Positions 32,746 to 45,836 of a DNA stretch of 64,000 nucleotides are shown here, one piece after another. Position numbers and translations under genes: made by a program. Within the stretch, counting starts at the first letter, position 1, and every line of letters starts with the position of its first letter. The notes under the pieces were generated by a model. It ran no database searches, had not been told where the DNA came from, and saw only the letters and a list, made by a program, of their open reading frames with translations. The DNA is from Lampris incognitus (lineage: Eukaryota > Chordata > Actinopteri > Lampriformes > Lampridae): assembly GCF_029633865.1 (NCBI RefSeq), contig NC_079219.1, positions 14,054,637 to 14,118,636 on the forward strand, given 5' to 3'.

Positions 32746-34079
32746 GTCACTCAACGTTGTAATCAGTTTGCGGCTTTGGGCTTCCAAGGGAAACCTATAC
32801 CACTAGCGCTGGTCCAGGGAGCTGTGATGCGTTTAGATGACGTAGGAAATCCCTGCTCAGCCCCACGAGAAAACAAGTATTTGAATTCAGACAGAACTGA
32901 AGCGCACTTCAATTTAACTATGAAAAACAAATTGTGATTTTGACAGTGCCAGCAGAGAAGGCCCTGATGGCCCTGACAGCCCACCACTGCGGATTACTTA
33001 CCAGTGTTAAGTGTTTGCTGTAGACAAACAAATTTGCTATAGGGGTCCCATAGGTTTCCCCGGGGTCCTTCCGCTGAATAGCCCGAAGCCATAAAATCCG
33101 TACCCCCCCTTACTCGGTAGCAAGGAGAAAGTAATATGGTTGTATTTTATTGTTGATGGTGCAGGACAAAACGTAGCAACTTTTAGGCATGGTGACAACC
33201 TCGATCTCGTATTTACGCCAGTCAAGTTTACCGCTTTGTTTTCACCCAAAAAGAGGCATGTCTGCCAAAACTACCTCAAGCTGACATCAAGTTGCTCTGG
33301 TCAGGCTCAAGCTAGCAAGCTAAATTGTTGTCATGAAAATCTTTATGGAAGATTTCAACTGTCCAATAACGCAGGCCTGCCCTGCTTGGTTCATCAGTGG
33401 ATTCTTTTCAAGACATTCAAAGAATACCTTTAGAAAATTCGTTATCTAGAATGAATGTTCCCATTTCTCTGTCAGCTGGTGACAGCTATTAAATTGTTTG
33501 TTCTTAACCAATCCAGTGAGCTCCTCCAGTGCTTATATATAATCAGGCATTATGTCTTTGAATTCCAGTTATCAAATTGGTTTTCTCTTTTATCTGCGAA
33601 ACTCTTATCGCTAAATCGAAACTCATAGTCAATTATTTTGGATGGAGTTTCCTTCTGAGGTAATTGATCCGTATGTCAGGGCTTGTCTCCCACCATGTGC
33701 AAAATCTTCCACAATACAGGGAATGTAGTGTAGTTTAGCCCTGCCCTTAACACATCTGGTTGGTTGGTTTAAGAAATACAGCGTAGAATGTTTTTTAAGC
33801 TATTTCAGAATGATAAGGGCTTCTGCTGGACCTTTCTATCGCACAGTACTAAAACATAGTGTGGTGATAGGTCTGACGAACAGAGACTGCTATGAGGCCT
33901 GGTATTCCGCATACCCCCCCCACCACCACTACCACCATCACCACCACCTCACTCCTACCTCTGCAGAAAGCTACAACGTAGTCACTCATCTCCATGAGAG
34001 GGGGCTATAGACGTGCCCTAGGCCTAGATAATGTTTCACTATGAGGGCAAAGCCCTGTTACACAAGGAATCACCTCATT
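32746..34079. other. No gene recognised
   Basis: Low-copy DNA. Short CAC/CCA-rich tract at 33915-33950. No recognised coding or repeat motif. Confidence 0.5.
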
Positions 34080-34175
34080 ACTCTTGCATTTCCATCCATC
34101 CACCCATCCATTATCCAAACCGCTTATCCTGCTCTCAAGGTCGCGGGGATGCTGGAGCCTATACTCTCGCATTTC
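34080..34175 (-). mobile_element. 70-bp 5'-truncated family B SINE with TSD
   Basis: 34093-34162 contains only the SINE 3' end: (CCAT)n, CCGCTTATCCTGCTCTCAAG and GGGATGCTGGAGCCTAT. ACTCTTGCATTTC (34080-34092) and ACTCTCGCATTTC (34163-34175) flank it, 12 of 13 identical. Confidence 0.88.
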
Positions 34176-34209
34176 TTTCTTTATAAGCATCCATTTCAGC
34201 AGTGCATAC

Positions 34210-34858
34210 TCTAGTGTAAACTTCCAAAGTAACGGGGAGTGCTCCAAAGTAACGGGGAGTGCTCCAAAGTAACGGGGAGTGCAGTAGAGAGGTGAAAAAG
34301 AGAGTGCAGGCAGGTTGGAGTGGGTGGAGAAGTGTGTCAGGAGTGATTTGCGACAGAAGGGTATCAGCAAGAGTTAAAGGGAAAGTTTACAAGACGATTG
34401 TGAGACCAGCTATGTTATATGGTTTGGAGACAGAGGCACTGACGAAAAGACAGGAGGCGGAGCTGGAGGTGGCAGAGTTGAAGATGCTAAGATTTTCACT
34501 GGGAGTAACGAAGAAGGACAGGATTAGGAACGATTATATTAGAGGGACCGCTCAGGTTGGACGGTTTGGAGACAAAGCAAGAGAGGCAAGATTGAGATGG
34601 CTTGGACATGTGTGGAGGAGAGATGCTGAGTATATTGGGAGAAGGATGCTGAATATGGAGCTGCCAGGGAAGAGGAGAAGAGGAAGGCCAAAGAGGAGGT
34701 TTATGGATGTGGTGAGGGAAGACATGCAGGTGGCTGGTGTGACAGAGGAAGACGCAGAAGACAGGAAGAAATGGAAACGGATGATCCGCTGTGGCGACCC
34801 CTAACGGGAGCAGCCGAAAGTAGTAGTAGTAGTAGTAGTAGATAGTCTAGTGTAAACT
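34210..34858 (+). mobile_element. RTE-clade LINE copy 3, 3' end with perfect 13-bp TSD
   Basis: TCTAGTGTAAACT occurs at 34210-34222 and 34846-34858. Between them is a plus-strand RTE tail ending in (TAG)n at 34820-34842. A continuous frame 34259-34804 encodes the C-terminus: KGKVYKTIVRPAMLYGLET, ELEVAELKMLRFSLGVTK, RNDYIRGTAQVGRFGDKARE, RLRWLGHVWRRDAEYIGRR, RGRPKRRFMDVVREDMQ and EDAEDRKKWKRMI. The frame is open over 181 codons, so this copy is younger than copies 1 and 2. Reverse transcriptase and endonuclease are absent. The truncated 5' end starts with a 20-bp unit repeated three times. Confidence 0.95.
34221..34280. repeat. Three tandem copies of a 20-bp RTE segment
   Basis: GCTCCAAAGTAACGGGGAGT at 34241-34260 and 34261-34280, and CTTCCAAAGTAACGGGGAGT at 34221-34240. 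RTE copy 1 has this segment once. Confidence 0.95.
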
Positions 34859-35758
34859 ATCAGTGCGGCAGGTTACATCTTAAATTATGCATGGCTAGAC
34901 ACTACTTTTCTACAAATTCTTGCATTGCCACAAAAGCTGATGTATAATATCAGGTGCTCTTCACTATCGATAATCTGAGCACAGCACTGTTTCCAAGCCT
35001 GCTTTGAATGCCTTGGTCTGCAACACAAACAGGAGGCTAGTTTGGGGTAGACATGACTGATCTGTCTCCTCTTCCAGTATATTAGTACTGTATCTGTCGC
35101 CTCATTCCACTTTACCTGCTGTGGCCGTTGTTTCTACATAACATCATGAAACGGGTAATATGGAAATAAATTACCGATAATAAACTACCAGGCCCAGGTG
35201 TGGAGTCAAGTCAGAGATGTAGATGACAATATCATCTAGGTATCCAGCTGTGTAGGACTAAATTAAAGTTGCCACCGCAGTTAAGACCATGACAGAGAAG
35301 CCAGTGTAACAGCATGATTTCAAGAAGAACTGGCTGGAGCTATAGATCATATCCATTATCTGCTGGAAGGTGGCAGGTGCACCACAGACACCAGATGGTA
35401 ACACTCAGGACTGGTATAGGCTATCTGGCATTGAGAAAGGTGTCTGTTCTTCAGCCAGCTCTGTCATGGATATTTGCCAATACCTCTTGGTCATGTCAAG
35501 GGGGCTGTCGTGTAGCAAGCTGCTTCTAGCCACTCTATCAACAAACCCGAGGTATAAAATATGCATCAAATTGGGGAACACACAAATCACTTCATGTAAG
35601 CCTTCAGATGCCTTTTAATCAAAGCTGAAAAAAATGTAATTGGTAAACTGATGTGGACAGCTACAGTATGGGAGGACAGGTTGTGTTTCCATTAATAGGG
35701 ATGATTTGTATCCAACAAAGATTGGAGTTTGAATTCAGAAAGAGATTATTTTTTTTAG
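34859..35758. other. No gene recognised
   Basis: Low-copy DNA. Frames near 35314-35618 (both strands) show no recognised domain. Confidence 0.5.
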
Positions 35759-35893
35759 GGAGTTGTTCCTTATCTGATGCGAGGGTCTAAGGACAGGATG
35801 TATTGCTGTAAAGCCCCCTGAGCCAAATTTGTAATTTGTGATATTGGGCAATACAAATAGAATTGACTTGACTTGACTTGACTTGACTTTTTA
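35759..35893 (+). mobile_element. Retroelement 3' end with pentanucleotide tail
   Basis: GGGAGTTGTTCCTTATCTGA, GTCTAAGGACAGGATGT, GCTGTAAAGCCCCCTGAG and TTTGTGATATTGGGCAATAC, then GACTT units at the end. This is a widespread fish LINE-type terminus. Only the tail is present. Confidence 0.7.
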
Positions 35894-37586
35894 TGTGACG
35901 GGTAAGAAATAGCGTGTTTTGTTGTTCTGGTCACAATGAGTACAGATAGGACCCCCTTCGAAATGCTTGGCAACTTGCAAAACCGTTGTCACCTGTGTGA
36001 TGAGATCCTGACCCCGAGTGAGGAAAACAATGTTTATCTGATATTGCTGACTTGTAAGCGCCCCTCTGGGGGCTTTCAGTCATAACATGGACCCAAGGTG
36101 GTACCAAAAAATGGATCCACTTTTCCATCAATACCTGGCCTTGTGACTCACACCCTAAGAAAGAAAAAAAAAACCCTCCTGTGTCACCTCGCTGCTGGTG
36201 CTATTGACCGAGCCTGTCGTCAAAGCGCATGCTATTTGTGTTACTAGAAAATGGATCACAGCGATAAAATGGGCAGGTTGACGACCATGGATTGTTTTGT
36301 GTTTGCTGTTTCGAAGTCTACAGTTGGAATGAAAGACTGGATGTTGACAAGCAAACCATCCCACGATGGAAAGATACCCCGGGGGGGGGGGTAATTTGTG
36401 ATGATCAAATCAACTGATGTTTAGCACCTAGTTTAAACATGGTTATAATATACGACTTTGCAAATGTACTACCCCTGTTCATAAGTAAGTATAGTGCACC
36501 TAGAAAAGACAAAATATATATCTGAAAATGTCAGAATGAAGCCTTTGAGCACGCAGCAGAAGTAAATTGTGAGCCCAACCTTGTGTTTTCACTGACAAAA
36601 GTGACAATCTTCCTCAGAAAGCGGCTACTTTGCACGGGGCCAGTCCAAGGTAATTTCCCCGAGACGGCTTATTCTTTCATGTCAGTGTCGATGGAGCAGG
36701 AATACTATGGAGACAATAACGTTGGAGAGGGAGACACACAAAGAAAGGAAAGTGCAGCCATGAAAATACCTTGCAAAGGGAAATGGATTTGAAAAACACT
36801 GTCAAGCTCTAATGTGTGACCGACTCCTCGCCCTTGTTTTTTTACTAAGTAGTGCCTTTTTAGGGCTGATACTCCGAAGCTCTATTTAATCTATTCGGAA
36901 ATGCAGTTGGCTGTTGTACCGACCCAAAAGGGAGCGTTGGTTGGATGTTCAGTTTGTTAATGTGAGGTACCTAAAGCTCGCTAAAGTCTCCTCAGAGGTC
37001 CAATGGAAAACATTATTCAAATTGACTAACCCACAAGGTTTCGCCGCTTCATCTAGTGAATTTGACAATTCACTTTGAGCCTTTGTTGGTACACGGCTGA
37101 TAAAATGAAATCCTCTTCGTTTGTTAAGCTACATGCATTGGGGAAAACATGAAGCAGCCTTCTTCTAAACGTGTTTTTGCAGGTAAAGATTGGAAGTGAA
37201 CAAAAACTTTTTTAATTAATTTGCATTCTAATCACTGCAGCCACATTGAAGGCCTTAGGGCAGACTTTGTGCATGTTGTTTATTTCCAGACTTCAGAAAA
37301 AAAAATAATTTCATATTATGTCCCATAAGCATGTCTGCTTTGTATGGTAAATCGAGGAGAATTATCTGCAGGAGTATTATCCAGTACAGCATGTGCAGTG
37401 CCTATGGAACATCTCAGTTCAGTGTTGTGTGTGACTTATGCAGTTCAGTTTGGATGAGAATGCCACCAACACTGCCAGGGATGGTAGTTTGTTTCCACCT
37501 ACGCTGAATGTGCTTGCACTCTTTATGCTGTACTTTGAAGGGATTTACAATAACACCCATCAAATGCATATGTTATGTTAACAATA
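35894..37586. other. No gene recognised
   Basis: Low-copy DNA with a G-run at 36380-36390. No recognised coding sequence. Confidence 0.5.
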
Positions 37587-38034
<448 letters not shown>

Positions 38035-38250
38035 AATATACAGAACAATGCAACCAACAGGTCAGTGTTCCCACAGCTTTCTTGCTAAAAATCCATGAAC
38101 TGGACACGGGGCTCACTGGCAGGCTGGGTAGAGATTGGTGAGTAGCTTCTACTGTGTATAGTCTGTGCAGGAGTCTTTTTTTGTTTGTTTTTTGTCAAGG
38201 CCTATTTAAACAAGTAATCAAACAAACAAAGCAACAACTCCTTGCATATT

Positions 38251-38612
38251 CGGCCTGGGTGGCACGGTGGCACAGTGGTTAGTGCTGTCACCTCACAGCA
38301 AAGAAGGTCCTGGGTTCGAACCCCGGGGTTGTCCAACCTTGGGGGTCATCCCAGGTCCTTTCTATGTGGAGTTTGCATGTTCTCCCTGTGTCTGCGGTGG
38401 GTTTCCTCCAGGTGCTCCGGTTTCCCCCACCGTCACCAAGACATGCATGTTAGGGTTCATACTAATGCCTGTGCCCCTGGCCAAGGCATGGCAAGACGAA
38501 CTGGAGTTGGTCCCCGGGCGCTGCACAGCAGCTGCCCACTGCTCCTAGCTACACAGCTAGGATGGGTTAAATGCAGAGGAAGAATTTACCCATGAGGATC
38601 AGTAAAGCGATA
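38251..38612 (+). mobile_element. Family B-headed SINE with a different 3' body
   Basis: The head and first 150 bp equal family B (GGCACGGTGGCACAGTGG, GGGTTCGAACCCC, CATGTTCTCCCTGTGT). From about 38470 the body switches to GGCAAGACGAACTGGAGTTG, CGGGCGCTGCACAGCAGC, GGATGGGTTAAATGCAGAGG and ATGAGGATCAGTAAAG. This looks like a second subfamily made by tail exchange. Such GGGTTAAATGCAGAG...AATAAAGTA tails are common in fish. Confidence 0.88.
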
Positions 38613-39430
38613 AGAAATATACATATATATTCCTCTACGCCTTTTCCCTATCCAGCAATTGGGAGATTACCACAAACCAAATCACGTCTTTCCAGAACAA
38701 TTTAGTCTACAGTTAAGGGGCAGGGAAGATATGCTCCCGTTTTAGTCTCCTCTCTCTTGGCCAATTGAGCTAAAAGGATATCTGACACATCCTTTAATGT
38801 GTTTTTAGCTTGAAAGTTTCCCATGGGTACACGGGTACAACAATTTTGCATTCTAGTAAACTCACTCCGAAAGAAGTTAATGGTGCAAGTGCTTGTTCAG
38901 GCTAATAACAAATTTTTTCATTCGGTTGTGTGAAAGATAAATAACCGCATCAGTTTCCTTAACTCCCCTCCCTCCCCCCTTTCCTCCTGGTGGTTTCTCG
39001 CCTCCTGCCACTGCTCCTTGGCTCGGCGCTTATCAGGCACGTTCAGCTGCTGCTGGACGGTCCGTGGGGACTGTCAGGGTACGGGGCTAGCTGGCAGTGG
39101 TTAAAGCATTTTTATTTTCCCTAATTTCAATCGCTTTATTTATCTCCCTACCTTCCAGCAGTTTCTCTTCTACTTCACGCCCAACTTTTGTGCAGGTGAC
39201 CCGTGTCCTTCGTCGGATTAAGCGAGACGGGAATACCCATGAGACGCCAGCAAGCCATGTCTCTGCCCACAGTGCCCGTCAGAGTTCCCTGTATCATGCC
39301 CAGTTGTTTAGAGGATTATTACGTATGCCCCTATTGAAGATAAGGCATCAGATGTAAATACAATTTGCATTCGAGACCTCATATTTTTGTGGTGAAAATA
39401 TCGTAGCGAATTCGGGGGACAACGCGACCA
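38613..39430. other. No gene assigned; open frame 39097-39357 (+) of unknown value
   Basis: The 86-codon plus frame starts with a hydrophobic, signal-like segment (KAFLFSLISIALFISLPSSS) followed by a basic run (RRIKRD). It matches no family I know and has no supporting splice or promoter evidence. Confidence 0.25.
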
Positions 39431-40060
39431 CAGAAGCTGCCAAGGCCGGGAAGCAAACCCGCATCGCCCGCACCGCAGGAGACGTCGCTAACCGCGGGGG
39501 GTCCCCCCTCCTCCCCAATCTATCTAACCTGTGTTGCGTTTTTGAATAATGGAGCTGGGGATCATCAGGAGGTGCACCGCCGCTGTTTCGGCGCTCACGT
39601 CTGGGCTTCAAAGCGTGCGTGCGCCTGTTACTCGCCCCGGAAGCAGTCGGCTGTGCAACATTTATGTGTCCCGTGTGACGAAATAAAACCGGAACGCCGA
39701 AGTGAATGAAGAGCACTTCATCCCCACGAGTTGATATTCAGTAAAGCCGCTCGTTAATAATCTTCCTCTCGTCCCCCCCCCCTCCCTTCTTTCCGGGGGG
39801 TTGGAACGGCAGCTATCTCCCCGCTCCACTGCATTGGGTGGGCCCCGCGGGGGACGGGCCCATTAACACAGATGTGTTTATACGGTCTCACCTCCATCTC
39901 GGCACCCCTCCCCGCGCGCGTCCCCCCCCCCGACTGGTGTCAGCCATGTTTAACAACCAGCCGCCTTATCGCGGGTAAACACGGGCGGAGGACGCGGCGA
40001 GCTCAATCAATCAACCGTGAAATTTGTGTCAATTACCTCAGAAGATTTGAATTAAAATGT
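39400..40060. promoter_or_regulatory. GC/CpG-rich block
   Basis: CpG-dense sequence with long C/G runs (39770-39800, 39925-39935) and CCGCGCGCGTCC near 39910. It includes a tRNA-like segment on the minus strand (39510-39440: CGCGGTTAGCGACGTCTCC, then GCGGGTTTGCTTCCCGGCC) similar to the family F head at 31.8 kb. It could be a CpG island, but no transcription start or exon can be assigned. Confidence 0.35.
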
Positions 40061-40177
40061 TGTTGAAAAATTCATGACGCAGGACTGGGGTTAAGAAATA
40101 TGGTCGGATGAAGAACGTGTAGATGCTTGAGTTACAGGTTGGTGAAATGTATGATTACTGCAGTACATTCAAGTAGA

Positions 40178-40250
40178 CATACACATACACGTACACATAC
40201 ACGTACACATACACGTACACATTCATACGTTTACACACACACACGAACAC
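40178..40250. repeat. 12-bp repeat (ACACATACACGT)n
   Basis: About four units with minor variation, followed by a short CA tract. Confidence 0.85.
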
Positions 40251-40595
40251 ACAAGAAACCTCACCCGCACATAGGTAAACAGGCGATATTTAAACATTTC
40301 ATAGAGAACTGTTCGATTAAATCAAGGAAACAGGTATTTGGAAGTTGCAATGGGAATTTTGCCATGGAGATGGGATATAAACCACGTGACATGGGTCCCG
40401 ACTCTCTTTTACATTAATTATCTCTCTCATGTCAATTGCAGCCTGAAGCAGTGGAAGAGCCATTAAGCCCTATCTATTATTGAACAGTCAAAGGCCATCT
40501 CATGGCTGGAAACTGCTGATGCCTGGATTCCTTTATTGCTACTGTAAATGATTTTTTTCCCCAGGGAAACCTCAGAGGATTCTTTCTAGATCGAT

Positions 40596-41056
<461 letters not shown>

Positions 41057-41140
41057 TCAATTCAATATGTGCTTTATTGGCATGACATATGTTTGTGTAC
41101 ATATTGCCAAAGCATGTAAAACAACAACACAGTACAACAA
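41057..41140 (+). repeat. Short dispersed repeat inside the tetranucleotide array
   Basis: TCAATTCAATATGTGCTTTATTGGCATGAC and CATATTGCCAAAGCATGTAA are parts of a repeat common in fish genomes. It separates two TATC arrays, so a retroelement tail probably seeded one of them. Confidence 0.55.
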
Positions 41141-41169
41141 TAATAATAATAATAATCATTGTTGTATTG

Positions 41170-41186
41170 TATCTATCGATCGATCG

Positions 41187-41284
<98 letters not shown>

Positions 41285-41293
41285 ATGACTGTG

Positions 41294-41388
<95 letters not shown>

Positions 41389-41465
41389 CTATATGACTGT
41401 GTCTGTCTATCTATCTATCTGTCTATCTATCTATGTGTCAATCCTGTCTGTCTATCTATCTATCC
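41170..41465. repeat. (TATC)n arrays, second part
   Basis: Three TATC runs separated by two copies of TATATGACTGTGTC (41282-41295, 41390-41403), showing that a unit of about 108 bp including the interruption was duplicated. Confidence 0.95.
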
Positions 41466-41479
41466 CAGAGGCATAAAAA

Positions 41480-41522
<43 letters not shown>

Positions 41523-41577
41523 ACACACACACACACACAAACAGAGAGAGAGACACACACACACACACACACACAGA

Positions 41578-41648
<71 letters not shown>
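41480..41648. repeat. (CA)n array with CAGAGA interruptions
   Basis: About 165 bp of CA dinucleotides with interruptions at 41518-41523, 41540-41551 and 41574-41579. The interrupted blocks look like duplicated segments. Confidence 0.96.
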
Positions 41649-41650
<2 letters not shown>

Positions 41651-44600
41651 CGCTTGTGTAGATGTATTAGTATTATTCATATTGTTCTTCTACAAACCCA
41701 GAGCTGTTGTGGTCTTGCTCAGTCAGCTCGGCACAGATTTCTTGCCCATGTTGTTTTCTGTTTGGCATGGTTTACACAGCTTCACCACACAGCAACTCGG
41801 TTCAGGAAACCAGACTATTTCTACTCATACACAGTACACTGCAGTAATGACATTGTTACTTCATGATACTTGGAAGACAGGGGTGGCTGCCCTTTAGGCA
41901 ACAAATGCAAAGGATGCCATGCAGCAATATGCAGCGCCTCCTCTGTGCACGAACATGCTTTTTTGGGTTTCAGTGCTTTAAATGGGACCATTCAGAAGAG
42001 GGATAGCTGGCCCTCTCAAGTACAGTGCTGTATTTCATGACCAGTTAAGCTGAAAAGCAGGTTTACTTTCTAGGAGCTGTCTCCAAACAGCAGAGGACTG
42101 GTAGATACAGCCTCTCCGGGCACTTCCATCAAATCAAAGTGTGCAGATGATTGTGTGTTGCGTCATAAAAGCCCACTGCAATAGCCGCCACTGCGAATTG
42201 CAAAGCTCGGTTATTAGAAAATGCATTTGAAATAGTCGTAATTCTGACGTCAACTCCATTATCAGGTGAAGGGAACTCTTAACATTAAAGCAGCCCTTCC
42301 TATCATAATTTCCTATCCTTTACACATCAGCATTGCTAAAATTATCTGATACGTGTATTTTCTGATTGATTGGTTGATTTGGCATATTATTGGTAGCATG
42401 ATAAAGGATTAAGAGGAGCCTAAATGGTCTTGTGCCTGAATATACCGTATTTAACTTACAGTACAGCTAAAGATGAGCAAAAATCAAAACAAGTTCAATC
42501 TAAATATTTCACTACAAAGAACTTTCTAAAAATCACATTTTCCAGTGTTGGAGAACACTGGTGTGTGATGAACCACTGAATTAAAGAGAAAGTCTAGATT
42601 CAAAAAAATGGTTTCTGCAATTGTTTGTAATTCTGTCCGTCACTCCGTTGCCGATGTGATGGGGCCTATGGATAGTTTTAGTATAATGATGAGTAATTCT
42701 GCATATCCCTTTGACGAGTAATTTCAGACCACGGCTGAGAATGTTCCTTGTGTTTAACCGACTGACCGTTCAATCTGTGCAGTGATTACATCTGTCTTGT
42801 CTCATTCACAAGGTTTCAGTGCATCCACAGCATCACCATGAGGCAGTGCAGGACCATCCCCAGAGGTAAATAAACCAGCCTAAATGGAGGCATAGCACCC
42901 CGGGTCTCATGTAACTAATGAGAAGGCAGTTCTAGAAGTCTTGTGAAATGCCCGCGACCAAAGCTGACAGCTGTAAGGTATAAGGTGAAAGCTAATCAGG
43001 GCCCCTCCATGCTCTGACAACTCTGTGTGCCTCCAACAATTGCAATGTGGAGGATTAGCGAGTTGCACAGAAATAGACAATATGTCAAAATGCAATCATT
43101 AAATGATGGTTCCTCTCGGTTGATTCTGCCAAAATCACATGGTGCATTTGTATGCAAATGCAAGGTTGGTAGCAGCCATGCCTCTGGCATAATTTCCATC
43201 TATGGTTGAATGTTTTTTCATATCATGGTCCAAGGACTTACTATATTTATTTCACTGGATTGTAGAGGATACCGTGCATGCATCAAAGCATTGAATATAT
43301 TCACTTTAATTGTACATAATGCTGCTTATCCACACATACAGCCCTGTTTGCTAGTGCATGTCCAATAATGAGCTGCACCTCCTCCTCCCCCCCCCCCTTT
43401 AACCCGTGGCAGGTTTGGCATACAACACAGGGAATTTGTATGCCGGTGTGTCCTGGACAGAGTTAATCTGCAAGTGGAGTTCAGATTCTCCGCCTTGAAA
43501 GGCAACGTTTATCAATTATCAAGAACCACTTATAATAACTCCGTCCTTTGGGTGACGTGTGGGATGACAAGGGCACGGGGTTTTTGTTATACATTTATAG
43601 CCCTCACCGCCCCGCCGCCCCCCCCCCTTGTGCATGTTTGATCAGCTAAACAACGAATCAGCGTCGCTTCCCCCAGAGGGGGGACAGTCACCACAGGTGA
43701 GACAAGGAAACTATGAAAAATGACAACACGTATCTGATAAGACACAGAGACGGATGCTGACACGCGTTTGACGAAACCTAATTAAATAGATCTTATCAAT
43801 ATCAGGTTAGGATAGCAGTTATTGCAATAAATGAGAAGACAAAAAAGGGGGGAAGGGGGGGGGACTAAGAAGAAGGATGTGATCGGGACAGCGTCCCGGG
43901 CAGCGTGGGAGGCAGATGCTAGCAGTGTGTATGTGCACGTGACGGGTCCACCTGTTAGCGCGCAGGATTAATCCCAATAAATTCCGGTGTCTGAGATCCG
44001 TGACTGATCGTAGTGCCTCCGAGCAGCAGACAGGCTCTGCAGCCACCACCCCCCCCATCCCCCCGGGGCCCCGCAGTCGTGCTGAAACCCCACGACCAAG
44101 AGAACAGCCGGAGCCCAAAGCACTGCAACCCCAGAGGGACGCCGAGGCTTCTTCGCTTGTCTAACAAGAGGAATTCTGCAGAACCGCTACCTGAATCCAA
44201 GCAGATCAGAACTCCAAGCCGTCCAGTCTTACATACAGGAGCCTTACCTCAGCATAGACTGTAGTCTTGTTTATCTTAATTGTTGATCATCATGATCATG
44301 TAGATATTATAACCCCCCCCCCATTCTCTGTTCTGCCACGAGCGGCTTCCTGTCTTTGTTCGGTGCCAATGTGTCTCGGGAACCGCACGGCCAGGGAGGA
44401 CTGCCGAGTCACATTCTCCACCAAGTGGCACACAAATTAAACTACTTGAAATTGTCTTGCGTTGCTTACGCAAAAGTCGACTTTCCCGCGGTAGCGATGG
44501 CAACCGTAGTCACAGCGGTTACGTTAAGGGATGAGAGCAGGAAATGAGTTTGCCCTTCAACGGGTGGTAGCGTTGTGTTATCACGTGGCGTCTTTGGAGA

Positions 44601-45012
44601 CGCTCAGCAAGTGTCTGATGACGTCATATGAAACCTGGCATTTGATTCAGTATCGGGATTAAAAAATGATGTTTTCTACCAAAATGGCACATTTTGTACA
44701 AAATGTGAGTTTTTAGTCTATGTATGCTAGTATTTTGTCATACTCTGAGAAGCAATATTTCATTAGAACGTTCAATACCGGGGTTTTTGCAGGCTGGGGT
44801 CTTTAATTACCTCACACGCTGTATAAAACATGAACAATAACTCATAACCCTGCATATTTCTCCAGGGAGAACATGAAAAGAAAACAAACGCTGAACTTCA
44901 TCAATATCAGCGTTTCTAAATTACTAATGACTGGTAAAGAACGCTGCTTTAATAAGCAGTTAATGAGCTTGATTAATTCATTAATTAAGCTGAATTAATA
45001 CGCTTTAATAAG
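41649..45012. other. No gene recognised; GC-rich patch at 43.6-44.5 kb
   Basis: Low-copy DNA. 43550-44560 is GC-rich with poly-C tracts (43380-43396, 43614-43625, 44312-44321). A frame at 44013-44264 (+, 83 codons, Pro/Arg-rich) has no recognised domain and probably reflects base composition. Exons of an unknown gene cannot be excluded. Confidence 0.4.
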
Positions 45013-45393
45013 CATGGACGGCACGGTGGCGCAGTGGTTGGTGCAGTCGCCTCACAGCAAGAAGGCCCCGTGTTCGAACCCCGGGGTTGTCCAACCATGG
45101 GGGGGGGGGGGGGGGGGGTCCTCTGTGTGGAGTTTGCATGTTCCTTCGGGTGCTCCGGTTTCCTCCTACACTCCAAAGACGTGAAGGTCAGGTGACTCGG
45201 CCATACTAAACTGTCCCTAGATGTGTGTGTGTGTGTGTGTGTGTGTCTTGGCTCTCTGTGATGGCCTGGCGGCCTGTCCAGGGTGTCTCCCCGCCTGCCG
45301 CCCAATGACTGCTGGGATAGGCTCCAGCATCCCCGCGACCCTGAGAGCAGGATAAGTGGTTTGGCTAATGGATGGATGGATGGCTGGATAGTA
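45013..45393 (+). mobile_element. Family B (GT)n SINE with a 20-base G run
   Basis: GGACGGCACGGTGGCGCAGT, B-box GTTCGAACCCC, then 20 consecutive G at 45099-45118 in place of the usual GGGGGTCATCC, then the standard body, a short (GT)n, and the end TAATGGATGGATGG. No TSD was recognised. Confidence 0.92.
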
Positions 45394-45539
45394 AAGAGCT
45401 GAATTAAAGAGATGTTACATTACTTAATTTTAACAACAAAATAAAAATGAAAAAAAAATCAGGGAAAAAAAAACAACTGATGCCTTATATTTCAATGTCC
45501 TCTTATTATCATCTTATGTATTCTTATCGGGGACAAGTC

Positions 45540-45836
45540 AAGCCCACGTATCCTTGGCAGTGGCCCAGGTGGAAGAGGAGGTCGTCTGGTAACTGGAGGG
45601 TTGCCGGTTCAATCTTCAGCTTCCCCTACTGAAAGTGTCGAGGTGTCCTTGAGCAAGACACCTAACCCCTGACCTCTCCCGATGAGCAGGTTGTTACGTT
45701 GCACGGCTGACACCGTGTGAGGTGTGTGTGTGTATGTGTGAGCGTGCATGGGTGAATATGTGAGGCCTTAATTGCAAAGTGCTTTGGGTAAGAAGCGCTT
45801 GATAAACGCGGTCCATTTGTCCATATGATTGTCACG
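45540..45836 (+). mobile_element. SINE of the TCCTTGAGCAAGACACC type, family E
   Basis: Head with B-box-like TTGCCGGTTCAATC, then GTCCTTGAGCAAGACACCTA, CCCTGACCTCTCCCGATG, a short GT tract, GGGTGAATATGTGAGGCC, AAAGTGCTTTGGGTAAGAAG and the end GATAAACGCGGTCCATTTG. I know this module order from many teleost genomes. Confidence 0.78.

Noticed and set aside
39097..39357. 86-codon frame with signal-peptide-like start and basic run
   Set aside because: No known homologue, no start context or splice support. Kept only as a note.
44013..44264. 83-codon Pro/Arg-rich frame in GC-rich DNA
   Set aside because: GC-rich DNA gives such frames by chance, and no domain is visible.
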